64,000 nt of DNA, taken from JBJGXI01 sp045635475 (GTDB lineage Bacteria; Bacillota; Bacilli; Bacillales; Amphibacillaceae). The stretch's first letter is position 1; the number at the start of each line of letters is the position of its first letter. Both the position numbers and the translations under genes were made by a program. Shown piece after piece: positions 52,936 to 62,424 of this stretch. The notes under the pieces are model-generated. The model did not search any database and was not told the DNA's origin. It saw only the letters and a list, made by a program, of their open reading frames with translations. Location: NCBI RefSeq assembly GCF_045635475.1, contig NZ_JBJGXI010000013.1, positions 1 to 64,000 of the forward strand, written 5' to 3'.

Positions 52936-52968
52936 AAGGCGTTTCTCAGACTAGGAGAAACGCCTTTT
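52936..52968 (+). terminator. Rho-independent terminator
   Basis: Perfect 12-bp stem AAGGCGTTTCTC / GAGAAACGCCTT with TTCG tail. Confidence 0.85.
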
Positions 52969-53016
52969 CGCATTTATAATAAAAGTATCGTTAACAATCT
53001 GAAGGAGGGAGTGCAG

Positions 53017-53913
53017 TTGCACATACCAAAGTCATTTAAAGAAAAAATTACTAATACGTTTGGCGAACAAGGTCATGACTGGTTAGCTAGATTAGAAACT
53101 ACAGTACAAAACTATGCGGACCACTGGCAATTAAGTCTCGAAGGTCCAGTTGGAAATCTCTCTTATAACTATGTGGTAAAAGCTAAGGATAACCAAGGAG
53201 TTCCGGTAATTCTAAAACTAGGTATTCCAGGTTTTGATTTCACAAATGAAATAAAAACGGTTCAAGCATATCACAGTGTAGGCTGTGCAGGACTATTAAA
53301 ATCAAACCCAGACGGTGGCGCTATGCTATTAGAACAGCTTGTACCAGGTACGATGCTTAAAGCGGAAGTGAATGAGCAAGTTGCCATTGAGCAATTTGTC
53401 AAGGTGTGGAAAGCAATACGTAGACCTATTTCAACCGGATTAGATTGTCCAACAATTTCTGACTGGGCGAAAGGGCTCAAGAGGTACCTAGCGAATTTTT
53501 CAAACGAAGACGGGCCAATTATCACGGACCATATAAAATTAGCATATACATATTTCAAGCAAATTAGCGAGACAAGCGAGAAAGCTGAGCTGCTTCATGG
53601 TGATTTACATCATCAAAATATTTTATTTTCAGAAGAAAAAGGTTGGCTTGCGATTGATCCGAAAGGGGTAGCCGGTGACCGTTATTTTGATTTAATATCT
53701 TTTTTAGTAAATGAGCTGCACAATAAAAGTAATCCCAAAGAAATTTTGGGAAATAGAGTAGACGCTCTAGTCTCTGTTTTGGATTTAGATCGGGAACGTT
53801 TACTCAAGGCTGCTTTTGCGATGGCGACTCTTTATGCTTGCTGGGGAATTGAGGACAAGGATCCAGAGTGGGAGAATAGTTATTTATATGCGCAGTGGTT
53901 CGCACAATTTTAA
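53017..53913 (+). CDS. Aminoglycoside phosphotransferase, APH(6)/streptomycin kinase-like
   Basis: The ~298-aa kinase-fold protein has the phosphotransferase loop HGDLHHQNILFS and the metal-binding IDPKGVAGDRYFDL, with the N-terminal LSYNYVVKAKDNQGVPVILK nucleotide region and Glu in EIKTVQAYHS. The order matches streptomycin 6-phosphotransferases. I start at TTG 53017 with AAGGAGGGA at 8 nt; GTG 53011 is too close to it. Resistance activity is not proven since many such proteins act on other compounds. Confidence 0.78.
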   Translation: MHIPKSFKEKITNTFGEQGHDWLARLETTVQNYADHWQLSLEGPVGNLSYNYVVKAKDNQGVPVILKLGIPGFDFTNEIKTVQAYHSVGCAGLLKSNPDGGAMLLEQLVPGTMLKAEVNEQVAIEQFVKVWKAIRRPISTGLDCPTISDWAKGLKRYLANFSNEDGPIITDHIKLAYTYFKQISETSEKAELLHGDLHHQNILFSEEKGWLAIDPKGVAGDRYFDLISFLVNELHNKSNPKEILGNRVDALVSVLDLDRERLLKAAFAMATLYACWGIEDKDPEWENSYLYAQWFAQF

Positions 53914-53929
53914 ATGAGTAAAATAACAA

Positions 53930-53960
53930 AAAACGTTTCTTTTAAAGGAGCGTTTTTTTC
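53930..53960 (+). terminator. Rho-independent terminator
   Basis: AAAAAACG pairs with CGTTTTTT with TTC / GGA pairs inside the stem, after the phosphotransferase gene. Confidence 0.65.
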
Positions 53961-53997
53961 GTTTCATACTAAACAAAAACGGGAACGAAGATGGATA

Positions 53998-54044
53998 TGT
54001 GAACAAATTCTAACAACTGTGATATTTAGTACGTTAAAGTGTGA
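53998..54044 (+). promoter_or_regulatory. Three phased TGTGA boxes upstream of cydA
   Basis: TGTGA occurs at 53998-54002, 54018-54022 and 54040-54044, about two helical turns apart. Oxygen/redox regulators of the Rex or Fnr type bind TGTGA-containing sites, but a full symmetric Rex site (TTGTGAA-N4-TTCACAA) is not present. Confidence 0.4.
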
Positions 54045-54180
54045 ATAAACGGTTTTAAATGATAGGATTAACGAGAGAATAATTCATGCAAAGCAATATA
54101 AGATAGCATGCAAACGGAAATACATAAGTAATTCTATGTTCAATATTTCACTATGGTTTCATTAAAGGGAGGTTTAATGA

Positions 54181-55533
54181 TTGCTAGAATTTGATACGCT
54201 ATTAATGAGTAGATTATTAACAGTTTTGACATTAGGATTTCATATTATTTTTGCCACCATTGGTGTTGGTGTGCCACTGTTTATTTCAATCGCTGAGTTT
54301 ATTGGAATAAGAAAAAAAGATGTTCATTATCATATGTTAGCAAAAAGATGGGCACGGGGGTTTGTGATCACTGTTGCGGTTGGTGTTGTAACCGGAACGG
54401 CTATTGGATTGCAGCTGTCGTTAATTTGGCCAAACTTTATGCGCGTTGCAGGTAACGTGATTGCGTTACCGTTGTTTATGGAAGTATTCGCATTTTTCTT
54501 TGAAGCGATCTTTCTTGGGATTTATTTGTATACATGGGACAGATTTAAACCAATTGTTCACTGGTTGCTATCAATTCCTATTGTCATCGGTGCTAGCTTT
54601 TCAGCAATCTTTATTACGACTGTCAATTCGTTTATGAACACACCAGACGGATTTGAAATAAACAAAGGGGAGTTAGCTGCGGTTAGTCCCATTGATGCGA
54701 TGTTAAGTGCATCAACACCGACGAGAGTTTTCCACGTGCTTGGTGGCTCATACTTAACTTGTGCTGCATTGCTGGCATCGATTACTGCCTTTGTGATGTT
54801 ATTTAAAAAAAGTTCTGATTATCATAAAAAAGCGTTAAAGCTGACGGTAACAGCTGTGTTTGTGTTTTCTTTATTAACAGCCTTGGCTGGTGATTTGTCT
54901 GCAAAATTTTTAGCGAATCATCAAGAAGAAAAGCTGGCTGCGGCAGAATGGTTGTTTGAAACAGAGGAAAACGCAGATTTGGTATTGTTTGGCTGGCTTA
55001 ATGAAGACAATGACATCGTTGGTGGTATACGGATACCAGGTGCGTTAAGCTTTCTCGCGCATGGTAATTTTCAAAGCTCTGTCGTTGGCTTAGAAGCTTT
55101 TCCTGAGGAGGAGCGGCCACCGCTCTGGATTCATTATATGTTTGATTTAATGGTTACGATAGGTATGTATTTGATTGCGATATCCTTCTTCTATTTAGTT
55201 GTTAGTAGGATAAAAAGATGGGATGCTCATAGTAAGTGGGTACTATGGCCGATCTTTCTTGCTGGTCCGCTAGCGATGCTAGCAGTTGAATTTGGTTGGA
55301 TTTTTGCAGAGGAAGGAAGGCAACCGTGGATTATTCGTGGCTATATGACGGTAGAAGAAGCGGTAACGTCATCTAGTTATGTAGGTGAAATGTTCTTTTT
55401 ATTTTTAGGATTATATATCGTCCTTGGTACGTTATGTATCGTGACACTTAGAAAGCTGTTCCGCCATAACCCGGCAGAGCTTGAGTTAGAAAAGCATTAT
55501 ACGGACACTGGAGGGAAAAATCATGACCTATGA
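54181..55533 (+). CDS. cydA: Cytochrome bd ubiquinol oxidase subunit I CydA
   Basis: A 450-aa integral membrane subunit that binds haems b558, b595 and d and oxidises menaquinol/ubiquinol. Features: LTVLTLGFHIIFATIGVGVP with the first haem His at 21, GTAIGLQLSLIWPNFMRVAG, HVLGGSYLTCAALLAS, and the GRQPW motif in EEGRQPWIIRGYM, diagnostic of CydA. TTG start with AAGGGAGG. First gene of cydABDC. High-affinity respiration at low oxygen. Confidence 0.93.
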   Translation: MLEFDTLLMSRLLTVLTLGFHIIFATIGVGVPLFISIAEFIGIRKKDVHYHMLAKRWARGFVITVAVGVVTGTAIGLQLSLIWPNFMRVAGNVIALPLFMEVFAFFFEAIFLGIYLYTWDRFKPIVHWLLSIPIVIGASFSAIFITTVNSFMNTPDGFEINKGELAAVSPIDAMLSASTPTRVFHVLGGSYLTCAALLASITAFVMLFKKSSDYHKKALKLTVTAVFVFSLLTALAGDLSAKFLANHQEEKLAAAEWLFETEENADLVLFGWLNEDNDIVGGIRIPGALSFLAHGNFQSSVVGLEAFPEEERPPLWIHYMFDLMVTIGMYLIAISFFYLVVSRIKRWDAHSKWVLWPIFLAGPLAMLAVEFGWIFAEEGRQPWIIRGYMTVEEAVTSSSYVGEMFFLFLGLYIVLGTLCIVTLRKLFRHNPAELELEKHYTDTGGKNHDL

Positions 55534-56536
55534 ACTAATCGGCATTAGTGTACTTTGGTTGTTTTTATATGGGTATTTGATTGTCGCCTCTGTCGACTTT
55601 GGCGCAGGTTTCTTTGCTTATTATGCAAAGGTAACGAAGAAAGACCATGTGATTAATCAATTAATCTCAAGATATTTGTCACCAGTTTGGGAAGTAACCA
55701 ACGTGTTTCTCGTATTCTTCTTTGTGGGAATTATTGGCTTTTTTCCGGATGTTGCTTATTACTACGGAACAACATTACTCGTGCCGGCGAGCTTTGCGAT
55801 TATTTTATTAGCGATTCGTGGCTCGTTTTATGCATTTGAAAACTATGGTTCGAAACAGAGCAATCTTTACATGTTCTTGTATGGTGCTACGGGATTACTG
55901 ATACCAGCTTCGTTATCTGTAGCGTTAACTTTATCAGAAGGTGGATTTATTGTAGAGGAGAACGGTGCTGTCAGGTTAGATTATCTTGATCTGTTTACGA
56001 GTCCTTTGGCTTGGAGTATCGTCGCCTTAGCAATCGTGTCTTTACTGTTCATCAGTGCCACGTTTCTAACCTTTTACGCTTCTCGCGCGGAGGACCATGC
56101 TGCATTAGCATTAGTGAGAAATTATGCGTTGTTTTGGAGTTCACCGACGATTGTCGCAGCTTTAACGACGATGATTGCTTTAAGTCAGCGAAATATGCGA
56201 CATTTTGAAAACATGCTCGACTTATGGTGGATGTTTGGCATGTCTGTTGGGTTTTTTATTGTCTCCTATTGGTTACTCTATAAAGGGAAGTATTACGGAA
56301 TTGCCTTTATATGTGTAATGTTGCAATTTTTGTTTGCCTTTTTCGGATATGGAATCGCACAATATCCATATCTACTTGACCCATACATTGTTATTACTGA
56401 TAGTGCCACGAACGAGGCAATGGGTTTTGCATTAGTTGCTGCATTTATTGGTGGTCTATGCCTACTGGTTCCGTCACTGGTTTTACTAATGAAACTATTT
56501 TTATTTAATGCAGATTATGTAAAAGGCAAGAAATAA
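55523..56536 (+). CDS. cydB: Cytochrome bd oxidase subunit II CydB
   Basis: The 337-aa membrane partner of CydA, about eight to nine helices, with N-terminal LWLFLYGYLIVASVDFGAGFF and GSFYAFENYG, family-typical. It overlaps cydA by 11 nt, so the two are coupled. Needed for oxidase assembly. Confidence 0.92.
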   Translation: MTYELIGISVLWLFLYGYLIVASVDFGAGFFAYYAKVTKKDHVINQLISRYLSPVWEVTNVFLVFFFVGIIGFFPDVAYYYGTTLLVPASFAIILLAIRGSFYAFENYGSKQSNLYMFLYGATGLLIPASLSVALTLSEGGFIVEENGAVRLDYLDLFTSPLAWSIVALAIVSLLFISATFLTFYASRAEDHAALALVRNYALFWSSPTIVAALTTMIALSQRNMRHFENMLDLWWMFGMSVGFFIVSYWLLYKGKYYGIAFICVMLQFLFAFFGYGIAQYPYLLDPYIVITDSATNEAMGFALVAAFIGGLCLLVPSLVLLMKLFLFNADYVKGKK

Positions 56537-56555
56537 TAAGGGATATGATGAAGCG

Positions 56556-58289
56556 ATGAAGGAATTAAAGCAAGCAACATTAAAGGAAAAAAAGAGCTTA
56601 GTTTTGATCGTGTTCCTATCACTTCTGCTAGGAGCAGCTGTAATCGGACAAGCATATTTAATAACGGCGATTGTCGAAGATGTTTTTTTGAACGAACAAT
56701 CGTATAGCGTCGTTTTCCAAGCGATTATCGTGCTGCTATTGGTGTTAGGTATTAGAACGATTAGTACATATTATAGCAGCCGTATCGGTGTTGGGCTTGC
56801 GACAAAAGTGAAAAAACAGCTACGCCGACAGTTGGTCAATACGTTCTCTGTCCATCCTTTGCAGCATGTAATCCAAGGTCAGTCTGGAAACAAAGTTAGT
56901 GTAATGATGGATGTGGTCGATGAAATGGACGGTTATTTTAGCCAATACATTCCGCAAGTGATCCAGTCGACTGTTGTTCCATTATTCGTATTAGTTACGA
57001 TCTTTACTGTGCACGTGAATTCTGGACTTATTCTGATTGTAACAGCTCCGTTTATTCCTGTATGTATGGCTGTAATTGGGATGCAGACACAAAAGAAATC
57101 AGAGGAGAGATTGGATAAGCTGTCTGCTTTTTCCGGAAAGTTTTTGGATATTCTCCAAGGTCTTGTGACGCTAAAGTTATATGGCAAAGCGAAGCAACAA
57201 AAAGATGAAATTGAAAAAAGTAGCATCGGATTCCGAGATACGACGATGGAAATCTTAAAAGTTGCGTTTACGATGTCGTTTCTAACTGAAATCATTTCGA
57301 TGCTTAGTATTGGTATTGTCGCGCTCGGAATCGCAATCCAATTGATCGTCTACCAAAATCTATCCTTTTTCACAGCTTTTTTCGTTTTACTATTAGTTCC
57401 TGAATTCTTTACGTCGCTCAAACAGTTAAATAATAGTTTTCATAATGGTAGGAGTAGCATGGGGGCAGCGAGAAAAGTATTTGATGAGTTAGCTGCATCG
57501 ACGGATCGAGTAGCTTGGGGCGATAAACTGATAAAAAATAAACATACCCCACCTGTAATCGAACTAAGCGGCGTTAGTTTTAGCTATCAGCAGGACAAGC
57601 TTGTTTTACAGGAACTTAGCGAAAAATTCCAGCCTTATAGCCGTATTGCAATCATCGGAAAAAGTGGTGCTGGAAAATCAACAATCCTCCATTTGTTAGC
57701 AGGTTTATTAACACCAACACATGGAGCAATTCTTGTAAATGGCACACGATTACCGGAGTTGAGTGAGCACGTGTGGTTAAATCAACTTTGTTACATATCA
57801 CAAGATCCGTTTATTTTCTCGGGTACGATACAGGAAAATATTGCAATTGGTACAGGAGAAGTTTTTGCGGAAACGGAATTACATACTGTTGCTGAGCAAG
57901 CCGGTCTTACAGCGCTTATTGAGCAATTAGACCAAGGCTATGACACGGTAATTGGTGAAGGTGGCAGAGGTTTGTCTGCTGGTGAAAAGCAGCGAATTGC
58001 TATTGCGAGGGCTTTTTTGAAAAAGCCACAAGTTGTGTTACTTGATGAACCTACAACAGGCCTTGATCTTCGCACCGAGCAAATTTTGCAAAACTCGATC
58101 GATATGCTCGCGAAGCAAGCAACAATCATAACTGTTGCCCACCGATTGCATACGATTAAACAAGCAGACGCCATCTTGTTTATGCAAGATGGCAGGATAG
58201 TTGCGACAGGTACACATGAAAACTTGATAGAATCAGTGAGTGCCTATCGGGAGATGGTAATGGTGCAGCGAGGAGGCAACCGAGCATGA
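56556..58289 (+). CDS. cydD: ABC exporter subunit CydD (CydC in B. subtilis order)
   Basis: A 577-aa permease-ATPase half: six helices, Walker A GKSGAGKST, signature LSAGEKQRIAIARA, Walker B VVLLDEPTTGLD and HRLHTIKQAD. CydDC exports cysteine and glutathione or haem-related compounds and is required for bd oxidase assembly. It overlaps the next gene by 4 nt (ATGA). Third gene of the operon. Confidence 0.9.
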   Translation: MKELKQATLKEKKSLVLIVFLSLLLGAAVIGQAYLITAIVEDVFLNEQSYSVVFQAIIVLLLVLGIRTISTYYSSRIGVGLATKVKKQLRRQLVNTFSVHPLQHVIQGQSGNKVSVMMDVVDEMDGYFSQYIPQVIQSTVVPLFVLVTIFTVHVNSGLILIVTAPFIPVCMAVIGMQTQKKSEERLDKLSAFSGKFLDILQGLVTLKLYGKAKQQKDEIEKSSIGFRDTTMEILKVAFTMSFLTEIISMLSIGIVALGIAIQLIVYQNLSFFTAFFVLLLVPEFFTSLKQLNNSFHNGRSSMGAARKVFDELAASTDRVAWGDKLIKNKHTPPVIELSGVSFSYQQDKLVLQELSEKFQPYSRIAIIGKSGAGKSTILHLLAGLLTPTHGAILVNGTRLPELSEHVWLNQLCYISQDPFIFSGTIQENIAIGTGEVFAETELHTVAEQAGLTALIEQLDQGYDTVIGEGGRGLSAGEKQRIAIARAFLKKPQVVLLDEPTTGLDLRTEQILQNSIDMLAKQATIITVAHRLHTIKQADAILFMQDGRIVATGTHENLIESVSAYREMVMVQRGGNRA

Positions 58290-60001
58290 GGCAGTTAACC
58301 GTTATTATGAAATTGATGTTACGAGAGAAAAAAGACGTTGTATATTCGATTTTATTTGGCTTTGTTGGTGGTATCGCAAGTGTTGGTTTGTTTGCGGCGA
58401 GTGGTTATTTAGTCGCTAAAGCAGCATTGGCAACGCCCATCTACATGCTGATTATTTTAACGTCAACGGTCAAGCTGCTTGGATTTGTTAAAGCTATTAG
58501 CCGTTATGCAGAGAGGCTGTATTCTCATAGGGCGACTTTTACGATGTTAAGTAATGTGCGTGTTGCTTTTTTTGAAAAATTGAATCCAGTCGTACCAGGT
58601 ATTTTCCAAAAATATCGTAGTGGTGATTTGTTAGCTCGCATTGTTGGAGATGTTGAGAGTTTACAAAACTTTTTCCTGCGGGTGGTATATCCACCAATTG
58701 TTCTCATATTAGTTTTCCTAGCTACGATTCTTTTTACTGCGTATTATTCGATTTACATAGCGCTCTTGCTTTTGCTTGGTTTAGTGCTGACAACATTTGT
58801 GATCCCTGCTCTGTTTTCATTGCGACAGGCAAAGCTGAATAGTAAGGTTAGAGAAAAAAGAGGACATTTATCAACCGATATCACCGAATTTTTCTATGGA
58901 TATCAGGATTTAAAAATCTATCAAAAACTAGAGCAGAAGAGTGAGCGGTTATTGCAAACATCTGATGATTATATTCACGAACAAGAACGTGAAAATCGTA
59001 ATATCCTTTATAGTCAATCTTGGAATTCATTTGTATCTTTCTTTGTTGCATGGTTAGTGTTAGCAGTTTCCGCATTTTTAGTTACGAGCGGACAACTAGA
59101 TGGTTTATATTTGGCGATGCTATTAATGATTGCTTTAACCGTGTTTGAATCAGCTGCTCCAATGGCAGTGTTTCCAACATATATGGAAGAAACCAAACTA
59201 GCAACAAAGCGATTGTTTTCGGTGGTAGGTGAAGAAGATATAACGACTGCGCCAGCGGAAAGCTTTGTACCACTGGAACCTGGAGCGCATCACATTCGAA
59301 TACAGGATGTTTCATTTTCCTATCCGGGTGATGAAAGAAGAACGATTGATACGATAGCTGCACAGTTCCCACGAGGGTCGAAAACCGCGATCGTAGGACC
59401 GAGTGGCTCTGGTAAATCAACATTATTGCAGTTAATACTCAATATCTATAAGCCGATCCACGGGGAAATCTATATCGATGATTTGCCTCTTGAAGAGATT
59501 GAGCAGAAAAGCTTGTGGGAAGAAGCAAAGGTGGTTCTGCAAGGTAGCCATTTCTTTTACGGTACGATTCGAGATAATTTATTGCTTGCAGATAGCAAAC
59601 TAGAAGACCAACAAATGGAAGCGATGCTAGCAAACGTGCAGCTCTCGCACTTTTCCTTAGATGATACTGTCTATGAAAATGCTGAGAACTTATCTGGCGG
59701 GGAAAAACAGCGATTGGCAATAGCAAGAGCCATGCTAAAGCAAGGCAGGTTATGGGTGCTAGATGAACCAACATCGTCCGTTGATGCGGTTACTGAAAGT
59801 ATAATTTACAAGCGCCTGTTTCAACAAGCAAAAGCGGATACGTTAATTTTAGTTAGCCACCGCTTAGCCGGTTTAGAAAACATGGACCAGATTATTGCAA
59901 TGGATCAAGGAAAAGTGATTGAGTCTGGTTCGTTTGATGAATTAATGCAGAAAAAGGGTTACTTTTACGAGATGTGGCAGTTGGAAAAGAGCTTACTTTA
60001 G
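58286..60001 (+). CDS. cydC: ABC exporter subunit CydC (CydD in B. subtilis order)
   Basis: The 571-aa partner: permease with about six helices, then Walker A GPSGSGKST, signature LSGGEKQRLAIARA, Walker B WVLDEPTSSVD and HRLAGLENMDQ. It pairs with CydD to form a heterodimer. ATG 58286 overlaps the upstream stop. Last gene of the cyd operon. Confidence 0.9.
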   Translation: MRQLTVIMKLMLREKKDVVYSILFGFVGGIASVGLFAASGYLVAKAALATPIYMLIILTSTVKLLGFVKAISRYAERLYSHRATFTMLSNVRVAFFEKLNPVVPGIFQKYRSGDLLARIVGDVESLQNFFLRVVYPPIVLILVFLATILFTAYYSIYIALLLLLGLVLTTFVIPALFSLRQAKLNSKVREKRGHLSTDITEFFYGYQDLKIYQKLEQKSERLLQTSDDYIHEQERENRNILYSQSWNSFVSFFVAWLVLAVSAFLVTSGQLDGLYLAMLLMIALTVFESAAPMAVFPTYMEETKLATKRLFSVVGEEDITTAPAESFVPLEPGAHHIRIQDVSFSYPGDERRTIDTIAAQFPRGSKTAIVGPSGSGKSTLLQLILNIYKPIHGEIYIDDLPLEEIEQKSLWEEAKVVLQGSHFFYGTIRDNLLLADSKLEDQQMEAMLANVQLSHFSLDDTVYENAENLSGGEKQRLAIARAMLKQGRLWVLDEPTSSVDAVTESIIYKRLFQQAKADTLILVSHRLAGLENMDQIIAMDQGKVIESGSFDELMQKKGYFYEMWQLEKSLL

Positions 60002-60203
60002 TAGCGGATGTTGTTGGTGGCGGGTTAGGTAACCACAGGAGCAACTATTTGTTTCAAATTCGTTTCCACAGTTATGTTAAATTACTTGTTTATCGTCTCT
60101 TGTCCCCACAAATTGGAGTAGGTTACGGGCATTCCTTTTTACAAACAGACTAGACATGTATACACTTAATAATAAGGAAAATCAAAGAAGGGGAGTGGTT
60201 AAT

Positions 60204-61199
60204 GTGGTAGAGGCACAAACGATGATACCGTTACGAAAGCTAGGTAATTCAACTACGGAGATATCCGCTTTAGGATTAGGCTGCTGGCAGTTTAGTAAAG
60301 ACAAAGGTTTGGTTGGTAGTTTTTGGGCAGCTATGAAGCAGGAAGACATCAATGAAATTGTTCGTCTTAGTTTAGAAGGCGGTATTAACTGGTTTGATAC
60401 GGCTGAAGTGTATGGAAAGGGCGAATCGGAAAAGGCCTTATCGGAAGCCTTAGATCTGATTGGTCCGGTAGCAGAAGCAGCTTTTATTGCGACAAAATGG
60501 TGGCCGTTTTTAAGGACCGCCAAGTCGATTACCAAAACAATTGATACACGCATCGACGCATTGAATGGTAAGCAAATCGAACTTTACCAGATACATCAAC
60601 CGTTTTCATTTTCGAGTGTGAACGATGAGATGAAGGCAATGGTGGAACTACTCAAGAATAATAAAATTAAACATGCCGGTGTAAGCAATTTTAACGCCGA
60701 AAAAATGAGACAAGCGCACGAAGTACTTAAGGCTGAAGGATATGGATTGGCATCCAATCAAGTGAAATATAACTTGCTGGATCGAAGAATAGAGAATAAT
60801 GGTGTATTAGCTGCAGCGAAAGAGCTCGGCATTACGATTATTGCTTACTCCCCGCTGGAACAAGGGATTTTGTCCGGCAAATTTCACAGCAATCCAGAGT
60901 TAATCAAAAACATAAAAGGTCCAAGAAAGAATGGAAAGTTTTTTAAACCAGCAGGTATTGAAAAAACACAACCGTTAATCGACGTGTTAGCAGCAAAATC
61001 AACCAAGTATGGGGTGAGTCAAACCCAGATTGCACTCAATTGGCTAATCCACTTTCACGGAGATACCGTAGTTGCAATTCCGGGTGCTACGAAGCTTCAT
61101 CACGCACAAGAAAATATCGGTACCTTACAATTCCGTTTATCTCAAGATGACATGGATGAAATTGATGCGGTTTCTAAAAAGGTTGCAAGATTCCAGTAA
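60204..61199 (+). CDS. Aldo/keto reductase
   Basis: A 331-aa TIM-barrel reductase. Signatures: GLGCWQF, INWFDTAEVYGKGESE (Asp, Tyr of tetrad), FIATKWWPF (Lys), YQIHQPFSFSS (His), AYSPLEQGILSGKF and VAIPGATKLHHAQEN. GTG 60204 is chosen because AAGGGGAG precedes it; the upstream ATG at 60156 lacks a site. It is distinct from the IolS-type enzyme at 7.8 kb. Substrate unknown; NADPH assumed. Confidence 0.83.
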   Translation: MVEAQTMIPLRKLGNSTTEISALGLGCWQFSKDKGLVGSFWAAMKQEDINEIVRLSLEGGINWFDTAEVYGKGESEKALSEALDLIGPVAEAAFIATKWWPFLRTAKSITKTIDTRIDALNGKQIELYQIHQPFSFSSVNDEMKAMVELLKNNKIKHAGVSNFNAEKMRQAHEVLKAEGYGLASNQVKYNLLDRRIENNGVLAAAKELGITIIAYSPLEQGILSGKFHSNPELIKNIKGPRKNGKFFKPAGIEKTQPLIDVLAAKSTKYGVSQTQIALNWLIHFHGDTVVAIPGATKLHHAQENIGTLQFRLSQDDMDEIDAVSKKVARFQ

Positions 61200-61206
61200 A
61201 ACAGTG

Positions 61207-61243
61207 ACGGCCATCTCCTATTTATATGGAGATGGCCGTTTTC
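61207..61243 (+). terminator. Rho-independent terminator
   Basis: Perfect stem ACGGCCATCTCC / GGAGATGGCCGT with TTTTC tail. Confidence 0.85.
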
Positions 61244-61248
61244 TTTAA

Positions 61249-61453
61249 AGCTGTCTAGCTCCGAGCGCCAGAAACTAGGCGACTTCACGAATCGCCCTAC
61301 GATAAGTCATCATCGGTTAAAGTTTTATGGAAGGTCGACTAAAAGCGGACTTGCCGTCCAACGTCGACATACCCCCTATGCGGGGGCATGATTCCTTTAT
61401 CTCAGTCGATTCGCTCCAGTCGCTACGTTTCTAAGCGGCGCTCTACGCTTTTC
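61249..61453. repeat. Bacillaceae interspersed intergenic repeat (about 205 bp)
   Basis: Begins GCTGTCTAGCTCCGAGCGCC and ends just before the catalase stop codon. It contains stacked hairpins: CCCCC / GGGGG at 61372-61386, GTCGAC arms, GGCG / CGCC arms. Text of this kind (CTAGCTCCGAGCGCC, GTCGACTAAAAGCG, TCGCTCCAGTCGCTACG) recurs in many Bacillaceae genomes in intergenic spacers. It has no coding function; base composition (GC-rich) differs from the surroundings. Copy number in this genome cannot be judged from one window. Confidence 0.7.
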
Positions 61454-62338
61454 TTACTGTAGTGGGTTTTGCTGGTTGAAAGTTGGTTCCATTTTGCCCA
61501 TAACTTGCATCTTTCTTAATGCTTCCGGGTTTGTCCCGTGAATATAAGCAGGACCAGGTTTTAAATCAGGCTTTTGTCCCATTGGCTTAGGCTGTTGATC
61601 GTATTCAAAATTAGCTTGTCCATCTAAAGTTGGCCCACTTGCCCAGCGACCAGTACTGCTATCTTCGCCTTCAGAAAAGTTCATAAACGAATAGGATACT
61701 TCTTGTTTTTCATACTCTTGGTTAAATGTACTCGGTACGATCGCACCTTGTGTTTGTTCTAGTTCTTCAATTGCTGCCATCCACTGGTTTTGGTGCATCG
61801 TGTCACGTGCTATTAAGAAAGAAAGCATGTCTCTTACACCAGGGTCTGTCGTCATTGCATATAGTCTGCAAACTTGAAGACGTCCTTGGGACTCTGCATT
61901 AAGATTAGCGCGGAAATCAGCTAACAGATTACCACTAGAGACGGTATAGCGCGCAGTCCACGGAAAACCGACACTATCGTTTGGTTGCGCACCTAATCCA
62001 TTTACAATCGCATGCTGCGGGTTCATACCACCTAATACTGCTTCAACTGCAGGGTCTTTTGCACCTGCTTCTTGATCATGTGCTGGTGCTCCGTCTAAGA
62101 GTTGAGCAATCATTGTTGCAATCATTTCAACGTGGGCGATTTCCTCTGTTGCAATATCTAAAATCATATCGCGATATTTACCTTCTGCACGACAGTTCCA
62201 CCCTTGGAACAAGTATTGCATCATAACAGACATTTCCCCGTACTGTCCACCTAATATTTCTTGTAGCTTTTTCGCATAAACAGGATCTGGATGGGACGGT
62301 TTCGCGTTATATTGAAGTTCTTTTACGTGATAAAACAC
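61454..62338 (-). CDS. Manganese catalase (CotJC/YdbD-like)
   Basis: The 294-aa ferritin-like enzyme carries di-manganese ligands: Glu in LGGQYGEMSVMMQYLF, ATEEIAHVEMIATMI, AESQGRLQVCRLYAM and IARDTMHQNQWMAAI. The C-terminal Gly/Pro/Gln-rich tail (EYEKQEVSYSFMNFSEGEDS, FEYDQQPKPMGQ) matches Mn catalases such as YdbD or the spore CotJC. It removes hydrogen peroxide. GTG start at 62338 with GAGGAGGAAA. It lies directly against the interspersed repeat, which abuts the stop codon. Confidence 0.9.
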   Translation of the reverse strand: MFYHVKELQYNAKPSHPDPVYAKKLQEILGGQYGEMSVMMQYLFQGWNCRAEGKYRDMILDIATEEIAHVEMIATMIAQLLDGAPAHDQEAGAKDPAVEAVLGGMNPQHAIVNGLGAQPNDSVGFPWTARYTVSSGNLLADFRANLNAESQGRLQVCRLYAMTTDPGVRDMLSFLIARDTMHQNQWMAAIEELEQTQGAIVPSTFNQEYEKQEVSYSFMNFSEGEDSSTGRWASGPTLDGQANFEYDQQPKPMGQKPDLKPGPAYIHGTNPEALRKMQVMGKMEPTFNQQNPLQ

Positions 62339-62424
62339 AGGTAGTTTCCTCCTCTTAACATATCAATCTTTACTATTGTCATGTTTGCTGGAAGAATTAT
62401 ACGTACTAATTATCACCAGAATAT

